This document shows, in pieces, positions 1 through 8,052 of a DNA stretch of 29,709 bases. The translations under genes were made by a program, and so were the position numbers. Below the pieces are notes generated by a model. That model made no database searches. It was not told the origin of the DNA and saw only the letters and a program-made list of their open reading frames with translations. Positions within the stretch are counted from its first letter, which is position 1; each line of letters starts with the position of its first letter. This DNA is from JACVRW01 sp036519295 (GTDB taxonomy: Bacteria > Actinomycetota > Thermoleophilia > Solirubrobacterales > Thermoleophilaceae): contig DATDLN010000096.1 of NCBI GenBank assembly GCA_036519295.1, forward strand, positions 1 to 29,709. The letters are read 5' to 3'.

Positions 1-241
1 AAAGCAAGCCGAAGAACGTGCCGATGCTCCAACGATGCGACCTGCGCCACGCCCTAGTCCGCGCCCTCTCAGTGAGTAACACCATTCCCGGTGGTTCCTC
101 TGGCGCTCTGAACCACGCCGCGAGGCGCGATTTACCCGACGACATGGCTCCCCATCATCCTCACCGGAGCCTACCGCTACCTTGCGTGAACTATATAGTC
201 CCCGTTGGCTCTCCGCGCGAGAATCCCTTCTTCACCCTGAT
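1..241. other. Flank with no recognisable gene; possible 3' end of an upstream CDS
   Basis: No gene is recognisable here. A plus-strand frame is open from base 2 to a TAA at 77-79; its last residues are Pro/Arg-rich, as in many actinobacterial C-terminal tails, so it may be the tail of a gene lying outside the window. A perfect 7-bp inverted repeat (GTGGTTC at 91-97, GAACCAC at 110-116) follows that stop by 11 nt and could be its terminator, although no T-tract is present. A 10-bp palindrome, ACTATATAGT, lies at 190-199 in a locally AT-rich patch. A longer plus frame (18-329) runs into the peptidase gene on the other strand and resembles no protein I know. Confidence 0.3.
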
Positions 242-2137
242 CTATAGGCCGCCGACGACCGGCAGGCTAACCTCGCTCCCGTCGGGATCTAGCGTCAGCT
301 GCGTCCCCGGCAGCGGCCGGATCGTGTAGTCGTGGTCGGTCGAGACCACCACCAGCCCGATCCGGTGGCCCGCTTGGAAGACGTAGTCGTCGGGCTGCAG
401 GTCCCAGCGGAACCGGTACTCGCGACCCTGCTTGATCGGTCTGCTTCGGGAGATGCTCATACGGTTCTGCGGGTCGAGCCAGCCGCGGGTGACCATCACC
501 GGAGCGGCCGGACCGTAGTCCACGAGCACAGCGGTGAGGTTGGCGTCGTTTCGGTTGTCGACCGACATCTCGAGCGTCACCCACGGCGTGCCGCTGATGC
601 GCACGTCGCGGCGGAGCTCCGGCGAGCGGTAGACGAGCCGGTTCGGGTTGGCCGAGTCCGGGCTCTGAATCAGGACGTCGTCCGTGTCGAGCTCGCGACC
701 GCGGTCCTGGAAGCTCTGGTCCCAGCTGCGGTGCTGCGGCCTCGTCGACAGCTCTCCGGGCGCGGTCGAGCTGCGGGCCGACAGGTACAGCCTGGCCAGC
801 CGGCTGCCGGGAGCCGGCCAGTCGGCCTCGTGGTGGTACGTGCCGTCCTCGCGCTCGATGCTCGCCCGCGGCTCGGACATGATCCCGTTCGGGACGCCGA
901 ACAGCCAGAGGTCGAACCAGCGGTTCTCGGTCCGCTTGTAGGCGGCGAAGTCGGCCGGGTCAGCCGTCTGGCTCTCCCCGCCGTGGCCGCCGTTGTGCAG
1001 CCAGATCTTGCGAGGCACGTTCCTGTCGGCCAGGCGATACCACCATTCGGCGAAAGCCTTCGTCTTGACGTTCCAGTCGTTGAGACCGTGCACGACGAAA
1101 ACGCTCGCCTCGATGCCCCGGACTCTGCGGAGGTAGTCGCGCGCCTGCCAGAACGGACTGTAGTCGCCCGTCACCCGATCCTGCGCCTGCTCCAGGAAGG
1201 GGAGCACCCAGGCGCATCGGGTCGGGTCGGACATTCGCGGACCCCCGATAAAGGCGGCGAGAACGTCCATGTCCTCGCCGAGAAACTCGTTGTCTCCCGC
1301 GCCCTGGACCTCCGAGTGCGGCGCGACCACCAGGCCGTTGGCCCGATAGTAGTCGTACCAGCTGGAGATCGCGGAGACGGGAATGATCGTCTCCAGCCCG
1401 TCCACTCCGGTCGTCGCCACCTGGTTGGGCAGCGTCCCGTTGTAGGAGGTGCCGACCATGCCCACGGCCCCGGTGGTCCAGTCCGCAGTCACGGGCTTGC
1501 CGGTCGCGGCGTCCCAGCCGCGCGCGCGGCCGTTCAGCCAGTCGATCACCGCCTTGGCCCCGAGCGTCTCCACCCGGCCACCCACGTCAGGGCAGCCGTC
1601 GGAGTTGAAGGTGCCGAGGCTCTCCCCGAGCACGACCGCGTAGCCACGCGGCACGTAGTAGTTGTCGAGCTGCGTCGGGAGATCGGCGCGCAGACGGAGC
1701 CGGGCACGCGCGGCGCGGGCCGCGGTGCGCCTCGCGCGTCCCGCCCTGGCGACCTTCGCCTTGCCAAGCGACTCCTGCGGCAGTGCGTCGAGGTCTACGT
1801 TGTGGTTCGGCAGGCTCCCGAGGTCGCCGCGGTAGGGGCTGTGCTCGAAGACGACCGGTACCTTGTAGCCCTGCGTGTCGGTCTCGCCCGGGCGGCTGAT
1901 GCGGATGCGAACCCGGTCGCGCTTTCCGTCACCGTCGCTGTCAACCTGGGACTCGACGAACACGGTCTGCTCGATCGCGTTCGCGAAAGAGAAGACCGGC
2001 TGGGTCACGCCGTCCTCCACGTTCAGCCACGGCGGCGGCGTCCGGTCCTGCGCGGCCGCCGGAGCGGCGGACAGCACCAGGGCGGCGAGAGCCGCCGTCG
2101 CGATGGACGCGAGCCGTGGATGACGTGGTGATCGCAT
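242..2137 (-). CDS. Secreted CocE/NonD family (S15, Xaa-Pro dipeptidyl-peptidase-like) hydrolase
   Basis: An exported alpha/beta-hydrolase of 631 residues in the X-Pro dipeptidyl-peptidase/cocaine esterase family, probably cleaving peptides or esters outside the membrane. Residues 1-29 form a signal peptide (Arg-rich start, Ala/Leu core, APAAAQ cleavage region). A DSDGDGKRD stretch near residue 67 is typical of the family. The nucleophile is Ser231 in GTSYNG; Asp354 (HGLND) and His385 (NGGHGG) complete the triad. The C-terminal third has the beta-sandwich domain of the family. The ATG at 2137 was preferred to an upstream in-frame start because it begins the signal peptide and follows a GGGGAGGG ribosome-binding site. 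Odd: residues 124-152 are an Ala/Arg-rich insert that looks like low complexity. It is transcribed away from the GH26-like gene. Substrate unknown. Confidence 0.88.
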   Translation of the reverse strand: MRSPRHPRLASIATAALAALVLSAAPAAAQDRTPPPWLNVEDGVTQPVFSFANAIEQTVFVESQVDSDGDGKRDRVRIRISRPGETDTQGYKVPVVFEHSPYRGDLGSLPNHNVDLDALPQESLGKAKVARAGRARRTAARAARARLRLRADLPTQLDNYYVPRGYAVVLGESLGTFNSDGCPDVGGRVETLGAKAVIDWLNGRARGWDAATGKPVTADWTTGAVGMVGTSYNGTLPNQVATTGVDGLETIIPVSAISSWYDYYRANGLVVAPHSEVQGAGDNEFLGEDMDVLAAFIGGPRMSDPTRCAWVLPFLEQAQDRVTGDYSPFWQARDYLRRVRGIEASVFVVHGLNDWNVKTKAFAEWWYRLADRNVPRKIWLHNGGHGGESQTADPADFAAYKRTENRWFDLWLFGVPNGIMSEPRASIEREDGTYHHEADWPAPGSRLARLYLSARSSTAPGELSTRPQHRSWDQSFQDRGRELDTDDVLIQSPDSANPNRLVYRSPELRRDVRISGTPWVTLEMSVDNRNDANLTAVLVDYGPAAPVMVTRGWLDPQNRMSISRSRPIKQGREYRFRWDLQPDDYVFQAGHRIGLVVVSTDHDYTIRPLPGTQLTLDPDGSEVSLPVVGGL

Positions 2138-2211
2138 GAGGCCCTCCCCCGTTGGTGGCGACCCCTCATTACCCCGGTCGCGCCTTGTCGAATCCGGGGG
2201 ATAATCGGCAG
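2138..2211. promoter_or_regulatory. Divergent intergenic region between peptidase and glycosidase genes
   Basis: These 74 bp separate two exported-protein genes read outward and must hold both ribosome-binding sites and probably both promoters. The minus-strand site GGGGAGGG is at about 2142-2150 and the plus-strand GGGGGA at about 2196-2201. No convincing -35/-10 pair was seen. Confidence 0.4.
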
Positions 2212-3228
2212 GTGCGCTCCCTGGCCCTCGCAGCGCTGTGCTGCGCCCTGGCTCTCCCACCCGTCTCCCAGGGCGCGCCCTACCTGCCCCCGGCCGACGA
2301 TGTTTTCTGGGGCGGGCAGGGCGGCTACACGGCCGGCCACATCGCGGACTTCGCTCGTCAGTCGGGCAAGCACCCCGCCGTCTTCAACTACTTCATCTCC
2401 TGGCGGGCCACCAGCTCCGCCCTGCACTGGCTGTCGTACAGGCTGGCCGATTCGACTCGCATGCAGGCGCGCACGCTCCTGTCCGTCTCACCCGAGGAGA
2501 CCCGGCTGACCCCTGCACAGATCGCCCGTGGGGCGGGCGACGGATTCCTCGTCGCACTCTGCCGGCTGCTCGCCGAGCATGGCCAGGTGACCTACCTGCG
2601 GCCGCTGTCGGAGATGAACAACGGCAACAATCCGTACTCGGCGTACGATCTCTCCGGGCGCCCGCGCGGACCGGCCTACAGCGTCGGGGAGTTCAAGCGA
2701 GCGTGGCGACGCCTGGCGCTCGTCGTACGCGGCGGCGAGGTGGCCGCCATCAACGACAAGCTGCGTCGGCTGGAGATGCCGCCGGTCCAAACCACCGCCG
2801 CCGAGCTGCCGGCGCCGCGGGTGGCTCTGCTGTGGGTGCCGCTCTCGTTCGGGAACCCGGAGATCGCAAAGAACCATCCGAGCCACTTCTGGCCCGGCGG
2901 GGCCTACGTGGACTGGGTCGGCACCACGTGGTACTCGCCCTACAAGCGGTCGTCGGCGATGAATGCCCTCTACCGCGGCCGCGCCTGGCGCAGCAAGCCG
3001 TTCGTGTTCGCAGAGTGGGGCGTGTGGGGGCGCGACGAGCCGGGCTTCGTGCGCCAGTTCTTCTCCTTCCTGCGCTCGCACCGACGCGTGCGGATGGCCA
3101 TCTACTGCCAGTCGGCCTCGCTGAAGGCGGAGTTCCGGCTTGCCACACATCCGCAGAGCCGGGCGGCGCTGCGGCAGAAGGTGCAGTGGCCTCGCCTTAC
3201 TGGGTTCGCGCCCGAGTTCGCTCCCTAG
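2212..3228 (+). CDS. Secreted GH26-like (beta-mannanase superfamily) glycoside hydrolase
   Basis: A 338-residue exported protein resembling clan GH-A family 26 endo-glycanases such as beta-mannanases. The N-terminus (VRSLALAALCCALALPPVSQGA) is a signal peptide. The first strand carries FWGGQGG; the probable acid/base Glu134 lies in RPLSEMN, matching the family RPxHEMN site with Ser for His; the probable nucleophile is Glu268 in FVFAEWG. The GTG at 2212 was chosen because it begins the signal peptide and has GGGGGA about 10 nt upstream; an ATG at 2152 would add 20 unlikely residues over the divergent promoter. The last 32 bp overlap the 3' end of the convergent diguanylate cyclase gene. The His-to-Ser change and low overall similarity leave substrate and activity uncertain. 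Confidence 0.75.
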   Translation: MRSLALAALCCALALPPVSQGAPYLPPADDVFWGGQGGYTAGHIADFARQSGKHPAVFNYFISWRATSSALHWLSYRLADSTRMQARTLLSVSPEETRLTPAQIARGAGDGFLVALCRLLAEHGQVTYLRPLSEMNNGNNPYSAYDLSGRPRGPAYSVGEFKRAWRRLALVVRGGEVAAINDKLRRLEMPPVQTTAAELPAPRVALLWVPLSFGNPEIAKNHPSHFWPGGAYVDWVGTTWYSPYKRSSAMNALYRGRAWRSKPFVFAEWGVWGRDEPGFVRQFFSFLRSHRRVRMAIYCQSASLKAEFRLATHPQSRAALRQKVQWPRLTGFAPEFAP

Positions 3229-4321
3229 TCGTGTCGGCGTCCGAGACGACCGAGCGGTTGCGGCCGAGCCCCTTGGCCCGGTAGAGCGCCCGGTCCGCCG
3301 CGTGCAGGAGCTCGTCCGCCGACTCACCGTGGTGCGGGAAGGTGGCAATGCCGAAGCTGATCGTCAGCGTCCGCTCCCCGTGCGCTGACCCGAGGTCCAC
3401 CTCGGCGCGCATTCGCTCGGCGAGCGTGTAGGCGCCGTGCTCGTCGCAGTCCGGCGCGAGCAGTGCGAACTCCTCGCCGCCGACCCGCGCCGCGATGTCG
3501 AAGCGCCGCTTCGCCACGCGCAGGGTGCGCGCAACCCGCCGCAGCTCGACGTCGCCCGCGGCATGGCCGTGATCGTCGTTCAGGCGCTTGAAGTGGTCGA
3601 GGTCGCCCAGCAGGAGGCTGAGCGGCGTGTCGCTTCGGCGGGCTCGCTCGAGCTCGATGTCGAAGATCTCGTCGAATCCGCGCCTGTTGAGGAGCTCGGT
3701 GAGGGCGTCGCGGTGCGCGGCGTCGCCGAGGCTCGCCACCAGAGCGAGGATCCGGCCGCGCACCAACAGCACGAACATCCCGCTCAGGAGCAGCGTGCCG
3801 AGGGTGGCGAGCCAGCCGTCGAGCGGATCGCCCGGCGGCGACTCGGCGGCCAGCGCGACCGCATAGCCGGCCCCGATCAGCCCCATGTGGACGAGGGCCG
3901 CCGGGAGGGAGAAGAAGTAGAAGGCGAAGAGCGTGATCCACATGTAAGGCAGCGGCTCGTAGGCCGAGGCGCTGCCCCATGCGTACGCGGCGACGCTCGC
4001 CGCCACGGTCCCGCCGGCGACCATCACCTGGAAGCCCCAGGGCGGCATCCGGTCGAAGACGACGAACAGGGCCATGGCGACGCCGGCCGCCACTCCCGCC
4101 ACGACCACGAGCAGCGCCTCGTCGTTCACGCTCGCGTCGGGGAGCACCGCCGATACCAGCGCGAAAAGCGCCCCGGCCGCCCAGGCGAAGGCGGCGATGC
4201 GCGCCATGGCGGCGCTCGTGCCGAGCGCCTCCACGCCGTTCCACCTCGCGCTCCGGGAGCGGAGCCGCTCGCGGAGAGGCGAATCGCTGCTGCTCCTGTG
4301 GGGCATCGGTTCCGGGGCCAC
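3197..4321 (-). CDS. Membrane diguanylate cyclase (GGDEF domain)
   Basis: Makes cyclic di-GMP from two GTP at the inner face of the membrane. About six hydrophobic segments occupy residues 38-190, followed by a GGDEF domain at about 200-365. The active-site signature is intact as GGEEF (281-285). An RxxD inhibitory I-site (Arg272-Asp275) sits five residues before it, so product feedback inhibition is likely. No EAL or HD-GYP domain is attached, and the membrane part is not a sensor type I recognise. The start is uncertain: GTG at 4321, ATG at 4306 and ATG at 4207 are all in frame and none has a clear ribosome-binding site. The C-terminus overlaps the convergent glycosidase gene by 32 bp. Confidence 0.85.
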   Translation of the reverse strand: MAPEPMPHRSSSDSPLRERLRSRSARWNGVEALGTSAAMARIAAFAWAAGALFALVSAVLPDASVNDEALLVVVAGVAAGVAMALFVVFDRMPPWGFQVMVAGGTVAASVAAYAWGSASAYEPLPYMWITLFAFYFFSLPAALVHMGLIGAGYAVALAAESPPGDPLDGWLATLGTLLLSGMFVLLVRGRILALVASLGDAAHRDALTELLNRRGFDEIFDIELERARRSDTPLSLLLGDLDHFKRLNDDHGHAAGDVELRRVARTLRVAKRRFDIAARVGGEEFALLAPDCDEHGAYTLAERMRAEVDLGSAHGERTLTISFGIATFPHHGESADELLHAADRALYRAKGLGRNRSVVSDADTTRERTRARTQ

Positions 4322-4359
4322 TGTAGGGTGGCCGCCCGCTTCGCGCCAGAATCAGGCGC

Positions 4360-4788
4360 GTGTGGGTTCAGCGCCGGATCGTCCTCGGCTCGCGTCCGCG
4401 GGGCTTCCACCTCGTAACCGACGAGATCGAACGAGGCATGCCGGAGCTGCGCGAGCTCCGGGTCGGAATCGCCACCGTCTTCATGCAGCACACGTCGGCG
4501 TCGCTCATGCTGAACGAGAACGCCAGCCCCGACGTCCGGCGCGACTTCGCGGCCTGGTTCGACCGCGCGGTACCCGACGGCGCCGATTACTTCGACCACA
4601 GGTTGGAGGGGCCCGACGACATGCCGGCCCACCTCAAGTCGTCCCTCACCGGCAGCTCGCTGGTGCTCCCCGTGGCGGACGGCCGGCTCGCTCTCGGCAC
4701 CTGGCAGGGCATCTACCTCTGCGAGCACCGCAACCACGGCGGGCCGCGGCGGGTGGTGGTGACGGCGTTTGGGGAGGGCTCGTCATAA
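4360..4788 (+). CDS. YjbQ family protein (UPF0047, secondary thiamine-phosphate synthase type)
   Basis: A small single-domain cytosolic protein of 142 residues, full length for UPF0047/YjbQ (TIGR00149). Visible family hallmarks are the QHTSASLMLNEN segment, the DYFDH region, HLKSSLTGSS, and a C-terminal GTWQGIYLCEHRN block holding conserved His/Glu residues that line the presumed active site. Members have weak thiamine-phosphate synthase activity in vitro; the true role is unsettled. The GTG start at 4360 is supported by family length; the ribosome-binding site is weak. It is read divergently from the diguanylate cyclase gene with 38 bp between starts and faces the DUF5701 gene tail to tail (47-bp gap). 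No thiamine gene is nearby. Confidence 0.88.
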   Translation: MWVQRRIVLGSRPRGFHLVTDEIERGMPELRELRVGIATVFMQHTSASLMLNENASPDVRRDFAAWFDRAVPDGADYFDHRLEGPDDMPAHLKSSLTGSSLVLPVADGRLALGTWQGIYLCEHRNHGGPRRVVVTAFGEGSS

Positions 4789-4835
4789 GGTCAACAGCGC
4801 GCTGCTCGACTTCGTCGGTGGCCGAGCCCCCGGGC

Positions 4836-5498
4836 TCAACGAGGTCCGAGCCTGCCCGCACAGGAGGCCGAGCCCAGCCAAGTGTGCGGGTTGCCGGCCC
4901 AACACCAGCCGAGCTTTGGACTGTCCTCGCTGATCCACATCGCGGTCACTCTTCGGTCGCCGCAGCGGGACCCGAGCAGCGAGAACCCGGCGTTGCTCGC
5001 CACAGCCTCGGGGTGGTGGGTTAGCAGCGCGACGCCCTCATCGACGGTGAGCGGCGACCGCCGCCGTCGTTTGATCGTCTCCAGCGCGGCATCGGGGGTC
5101 ACGTTCCGGGTGTCGGCACCCGTTTTGATGTCGACTATCAGGTAGGCAAGGCCGTCGGGCAGAGTCACCCCGTCGATTGGCTCGAATCCGCCGAGGTCGT
5201 CCGCATCCAGAACGGTGATGCCGGCCCGGCCGCGGCGCTCCACCAGCCGGATCGTCTCGGCGGCGGGTGCGAGGTCGCTCTTGACGACGATGACGAACGG
5301 AATTGCCTCGGCCTCCGAGCCCGCCGAGGTCCCGAGCTCGGTGACCCGCGTCAGCAGCGGGTAGACGTGGGCCAGAAAGTCGGTCGAAGTCAGGCCGGCG
5401 ACCCTCGGATAGCCCCTCGCGAGCAGGTTGTAGATCTGGCGGCCGAACTCCGCCCGTGTCTTGAAGGCGAGCTCATCGACCTCGGGTCGGACGTTCAT
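4836..5498 (-). CDS. DUF5701 family protein
   Basis: A 220-residue soluble protein matching DUF5701, an actinobacterial family of unknown function. Visible hallmarks are the N-terminal LLARGYPRVAGLT segment, IPFVIVVKSDLAP, a strand AYLIVDIKTG, PLTVDEGVALLTHHPE, and the strongly conserved C-terminal run SRCGDRRVTAMWISEDSPKL followed by GWCWAGNPHTWLGSAS. The ATG at 5498 was chosen because it lies 2 nt after the stop of the upstream gene, which implies translational coupling. An earlier in-frame start at 5561 would overlap that gene and lacks family similarity. No catalytic motif is recognised and its function is unknown. Confidence 0.75.
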   Translation of the reverse strand: MNVRPEVDELAFKTRAEFGRQIYNLLARGYPRVAGLTSTDFLAHVYPLLTRVTELGTSAGSEAEAIPFVIVVKSDLAPAAETIRLVERRGRAGITVLDADDLGGFEPIDGVTLPDGLAYLIVDIKTGADTRNVTPDAALETIKRRRRSPLTVDEGVALLTHHPEAVASNAGFSLLGSRCGDRRVTAMWISEDSPKLGWCWAGNPHTWLGSASCAGRLGPR

Positions 5499-5500
5499 GC

Positions 5501-5737
5501 TCAGCCGGTCTGAGGACCAGAGATCTCCGCTCGCAGCGTGGCGATTTCGGTGACGGCACAAGCCACGTAAAGCTCCCGCGAGAGCTCGATTTCCTCGTCG
5601 ATGTCGGACATGTAGAGCGCGGCCTGGGCAACACCGGTGTCCAGTGCGAGTGCACGCTCCGCCTGGAGCCTGAGCAGGTGACTGCGCACCTCCGTCGCCG
5701 TTATCTCCAACTCCTCGATGTGCTTGCGGAACAGCAT
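5501..5737 (-). CDS. Short helical hypothetical protein, coupled to the DUF5701 gene
   Basis: A 78-residue protein of unknown function, predicted largely alpha-helical and acidic (MLFRKHIEELEITATEVR at the N-terminus, then a heptad-like DIDEEIELSRELYVACAVTEIATLRAEI). It has no signal peptide and one internal Cys. Its TGA lies 2 nt before the DUF5701 start, so the two are probably one operon and may act together. The frame stays open upstream to 5887, but the added residues are Pro/Thr/Arg-rich and would cover the start of the divergent receiver gene, so the ATG at 5737 is preferred. No clear ribosome-binding site supports either start. Confidence 0.55.
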   Translation of the reverse strand: MLFRKHIEELEITATEVRSHLLRLQAERALALDTGVAQAALYMSDIDEEIELSRELYVACAVTEIATLRAEISGPQTG

Positions 5738-5867
5738 TGCCGAAGGATCGCCGCGGAGAGGCCCATCGGAAATGCGGCCAGCCGGCGTCTCGGGGTTCGG
5801 ATCGCTACCGGTCGGGGTGGTGCTAGCCGTACGGCCGCGGAAAGCGCGGCGAGCGACAATTCGGTCC
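5738..5867. promoter_or_regulatory. Divergent intergenic region upstream of the two-component genes
   Basis: 130 bp between outward-reading starts. It probably contains promoters for the small-protein/DUF5701 pair on the minus strand and for the receiver/kinase pair on the plus strand. I saw no convincing promoter boxes or repeats. Confidence 0.3.
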
Positions 5868-6221
5868 GTGGGGGCGAGTGTGCTCATCGTCGACGATCAC
5901 GCCGGCTTCCGGGCCCATGCCCGCCGGCTGCTGGAGTTCGAGGGCTACCGTGTGGTCGGGGGGGCCGCCGACTGCGCGTCGGCGCTCGAGGCCGCCCGGG
6001 CGCTGGAGCCTGAGCTCGCAGTCGTCGACGTGCATCTCCCCGACGCCAACGGCTTCGAGCTCACAGCCTGGCTGGCGACCCTTCCGGATCCGCCGGCGGT
6101 TGTGCTGACCTCGAGCCGCGACGGCGCCGGGCTCGAGCCGTGCGTAGCCGAGTGTGGTGCACGCGGGTTCGTGCCGAAGTCCGAGCTCTCGCGTGATGCC
6201 ATCGAGGAGCGCTTGCGATGA
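5868..6221 (+). CDS. Single-domain response regulator (receiver only)
   Basis: A 117-residue CheY-like receiver with no output domain. The acidic pair Asp9-Asp10, phosphoacceptor Asp54 (AVVDVHLPD), Thr81 and Lys104 (FVPKSEL) are all present, so phosphorylation should be possible. The start is GTG 5868 or GTG 5880; the latter has GGGGGCGA just upstream but trims the first strand. Its TGA overlaps the kinase ATG in an ATGA arrangement, so the kinase is translationally coupled. Kinases of this HisKA_3 type usually pair with NarL/LuxR regulators carrying a C-terminal HTH. Here the protein ends right after the last receiver helix, so output must go through a partner protein or phosphotransfer. Confidence 0.85.
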   Translation: MGASVLIVDDHAGFRAHARRLLEFEGYRVVGGAADCASALEAARALEPELAVVDVHLPDANGFELTAWLATLPDPPAVVLTSSRDGAGLEPCVAECGARGFVPKSELSRDAIEERLR

Positions 6222-8023
6222 GGAAGCCCCGGGCGGGAGTTGCTCCCGCCCGGTATCCGAACGCTGGTGGCCTCGCGCTGAGCCCTCAGCTCCTCTGGGC
6301 GCTCGCCGCCGCATCCGCGGCCATCGGCCTCGGCCTGGTGCCGCTGCTCGCCACCGCCGACTTCCTTTCGGATCGTGCCCTCTGGATCGTGCTCGACTTG
6401 GTGATCGGCGCCGGTTTCACCGCGGTTGGGCTCTTCGCCTGGTACCGGCGTCCGGACAACCGGGTCGGGGCGCTGATGGTCGCGACGGCCTTCGCCTGGT
6501 ACTTCGTGGTCGCCGGCAATACCGCTTCGGCGGTCTTGTTCACGCTCGGCCAATCCTTCAGCAACCTGTTCGCCGCCACCGCGATCCACCTCCTGCTCGC
6601 CTTCCCCTCCGGCCGACTGGAGACGGCGCTCGACCGAGTGGTGGTCGGAATCGCATATGCGGCCACCACCGTCCTGTGGCTTCCCTTCATGTTCTTCACC
6701 GACCCGGCCGACGTGGGGTGCACGGGCTGTCCCGAAAACCTCTTGCTGGTCGATGCCAACGCCGGGTTCACCGACACGTACCTCGACGGGCTGGGCGTGG
6801 TCGGGATAGCGCTGATGCTCACGGTGCTCGCGCGACTGGTCCAGCGCTGGCGCGTTGCGAGCGCGCCGCTTCGCCGCGCCGTCACGCCGGTGTTCCTGGC
6901 CGGCGGAGCGCTGATGGTCGCCCTTTCCGCGCTTCTGGCGGCGGGGCTCTTCGAGCCGTTCGGCGACAACGTCACCATGGTCCTCTTCTACGCATGCGCG
7001 ATCGCCTTCGGGCTCGTTCCCTACTTCTTTCTCGCCGGCCTCGTGCGCGGCCGGTGGATTCGCGGCCGAGGCCTGGGAACACTGATCAGCCGCATCGGGC
7101 ACGCCCCCAGGGCCGGCGAGCTGCGCGAAGAGCTGGGCCGGGCGCTCGGCGATCCCTCGGTGGAGCTCGCCTACTGGCTCCCGGACTCGGAGCAGCACGT
7201 CGACGCCGACGGACGGCCGGTGGAATTGCCGCCACCCGGCGCGGGTCGGGCCGTCACCGAGGTCGAGCGCGATGGGCGGCGGATCGCCGCGATCGTCCAC
7301 GACCCCGCCTTGCTGGACGACCCGGAGCAGGTCCGGGCCGCCGGCGCCGCCGCCGCGCTGGCTCTCGAGAACGAGCGCCTCGATGCGGAGCTGCGCGCGA
7401 AGGTCGAGGAGCTGAGCACGTCGCGAGCACGGATCGTTGAGTCCGGCTACGCGGCTCGCCGGCGCCTCGAACGGGACCTTCACGACGGCGCGCAGCAGCG
7501 TCTCGTATCGCTCGCCCTGAGCCTCCGGATTTTCCGTTCGAGAATCGAGACCGATCCCGACGCCGTGCGGGAGCTCGATTCCGCCCGCGGTGAGCTCGAC
7601 CAGGCGCTCGACGAGCTGCGCGAGCTCGCTCGAGGCATCCATCCCTCGGTGCTCTCGGATCGCGGTCTCGATGCGGCTCTCGACGGGCTGGCCCGCCGCG
7701 CTCCGCTGCCGGTCAAACTCGAGGAGACGCCTGCCGAGCGCCTGCCGGATCGCGTCGAGTCGGCCGCCTACTTCGTCGTCGCCGAAGCGCTCACCAACGT
7801 CGCCAAGTACGCCCAGGCGACCCACGCGAGTGTCAACGTGAGACGTCACAACGGGCAGGTCCTGGTCGAGGTGTCGGACGACGGCGTCGGCGGCGCCGAC
7901 CCCACAACCGGCTCGGGCCTGCGTGGCCTGCTCGACCGCGTCTCGGCGGTCGGCGGCCGGCTGGAGGTCGACTCGCGGCCCGGGCAGGGCACGACGATCA
8001 GGGCGGCGATCCCATGCGAGTGA
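6218..8023 (+). CDS. Membrane sensor histidine kinase, HisKA_3/NarL-type
   Basis: A 601-residue sensor kinase. The N-terminal half (about residues 22-290) contains several hydrophobic segments forming an integral membrane sensor. A cytoplasmic GAF-like/linker region and a coiled coil (about 385-415) follow. The HisKA_3 dimerisation domain carries the phospho-accepting His422 in RDLHDGAQQR. The HATPase_c domain has its N box in EALTNVAKYAQA, a DDGVGGAD box and GSGLRGLLDRV. The signal is unknown. Two Cys in GCTGCPEN (about residue 168) lie in a loop between membrane segments and could be redox or metal sensitive; that is inference. The start overlaps the receiver stop by 4 nt. Its cognate target is probably that receiver. 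Confidence 0.9.
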   Translation: MRKPRAGVAPARYPNAGGLALSPQLLWALAAASAAIGLGLVPLLATADFLSDRALWIVLDLVIGAGFTAVGLFAWYRRPDNRVGALMVATAFAWYFVVAGNTASAVLFTLGQSFSNLFAATAIHLLLAFPSGRLETALDRVVVGIAYAATTVLWLPFMFFTDPADVGCTGCPENLLLVDANAGFTDTYLDGLGVVGIALMLTVLARLVQRWRVASAPLRRAVTPVFLAGGALMVALSALLAAGLFEPFGDNVTMVLFYACAIAFGLVPYFFLAGLVRGRWIRGRGLGTLISRIGHAPRAGELREELGRALGDPSVELAYWLPDSEQHVDADGRPVELPPPGAGRAVTEVERDGRRIAAIVHDPALLDDPEQVRAAGAAAALALENERLDAELRAKVEELSTSRARIVESGYAARRRLERDLHDGAQQRLVSLALSLRIFRSRIETDPDAVRELDSARGELDQALDELRELARGIHPSVLSDRGLDAALDGLARRAPLPVKLEETPAERLPDRVESAAYFVVAEALTNVAKYAQATHASVNVRRHNGQVLVEVSDDGVGGADPTTGSGLRGLLDRVSAVGGRLEVDSRPGQGTTIRAAIPCE

Positions 8024-8052
8024 TTCGTGTGCCGGGGGCAGTACGCGGATGA

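Noticed and set aside
332..2131. Long plus-strand open frame opposite the peptidase gene
   Set aside because: Arg/Val/Gly-rich translation with no domain; the opposite strand has a signal peptide, catalytic triad and a good ribosome-binding site. High-GC shadow.
3979..4326. Arg/Pro-rich plus-strand open frame over the diguanylate cyclase
   Set aside because: Pure Arg/Ser/Pro low complexity, antisense to the membrane segments of a clear GGDEF gene.
5738..5887. Longer N-terminus for the small helical protein
   Set aside because: The added residues are Pro/Thr/Arg-rich, unlike the rest, and would cover the divergent receiver start.
5945..7849. 634-residue minus-strand open frame opposite the histidine kinase
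   Set aside because: Low-complexity Glu/Arg/Gly translation; the plus strand encodes an unmistakable kinase with H, N and G boxes.
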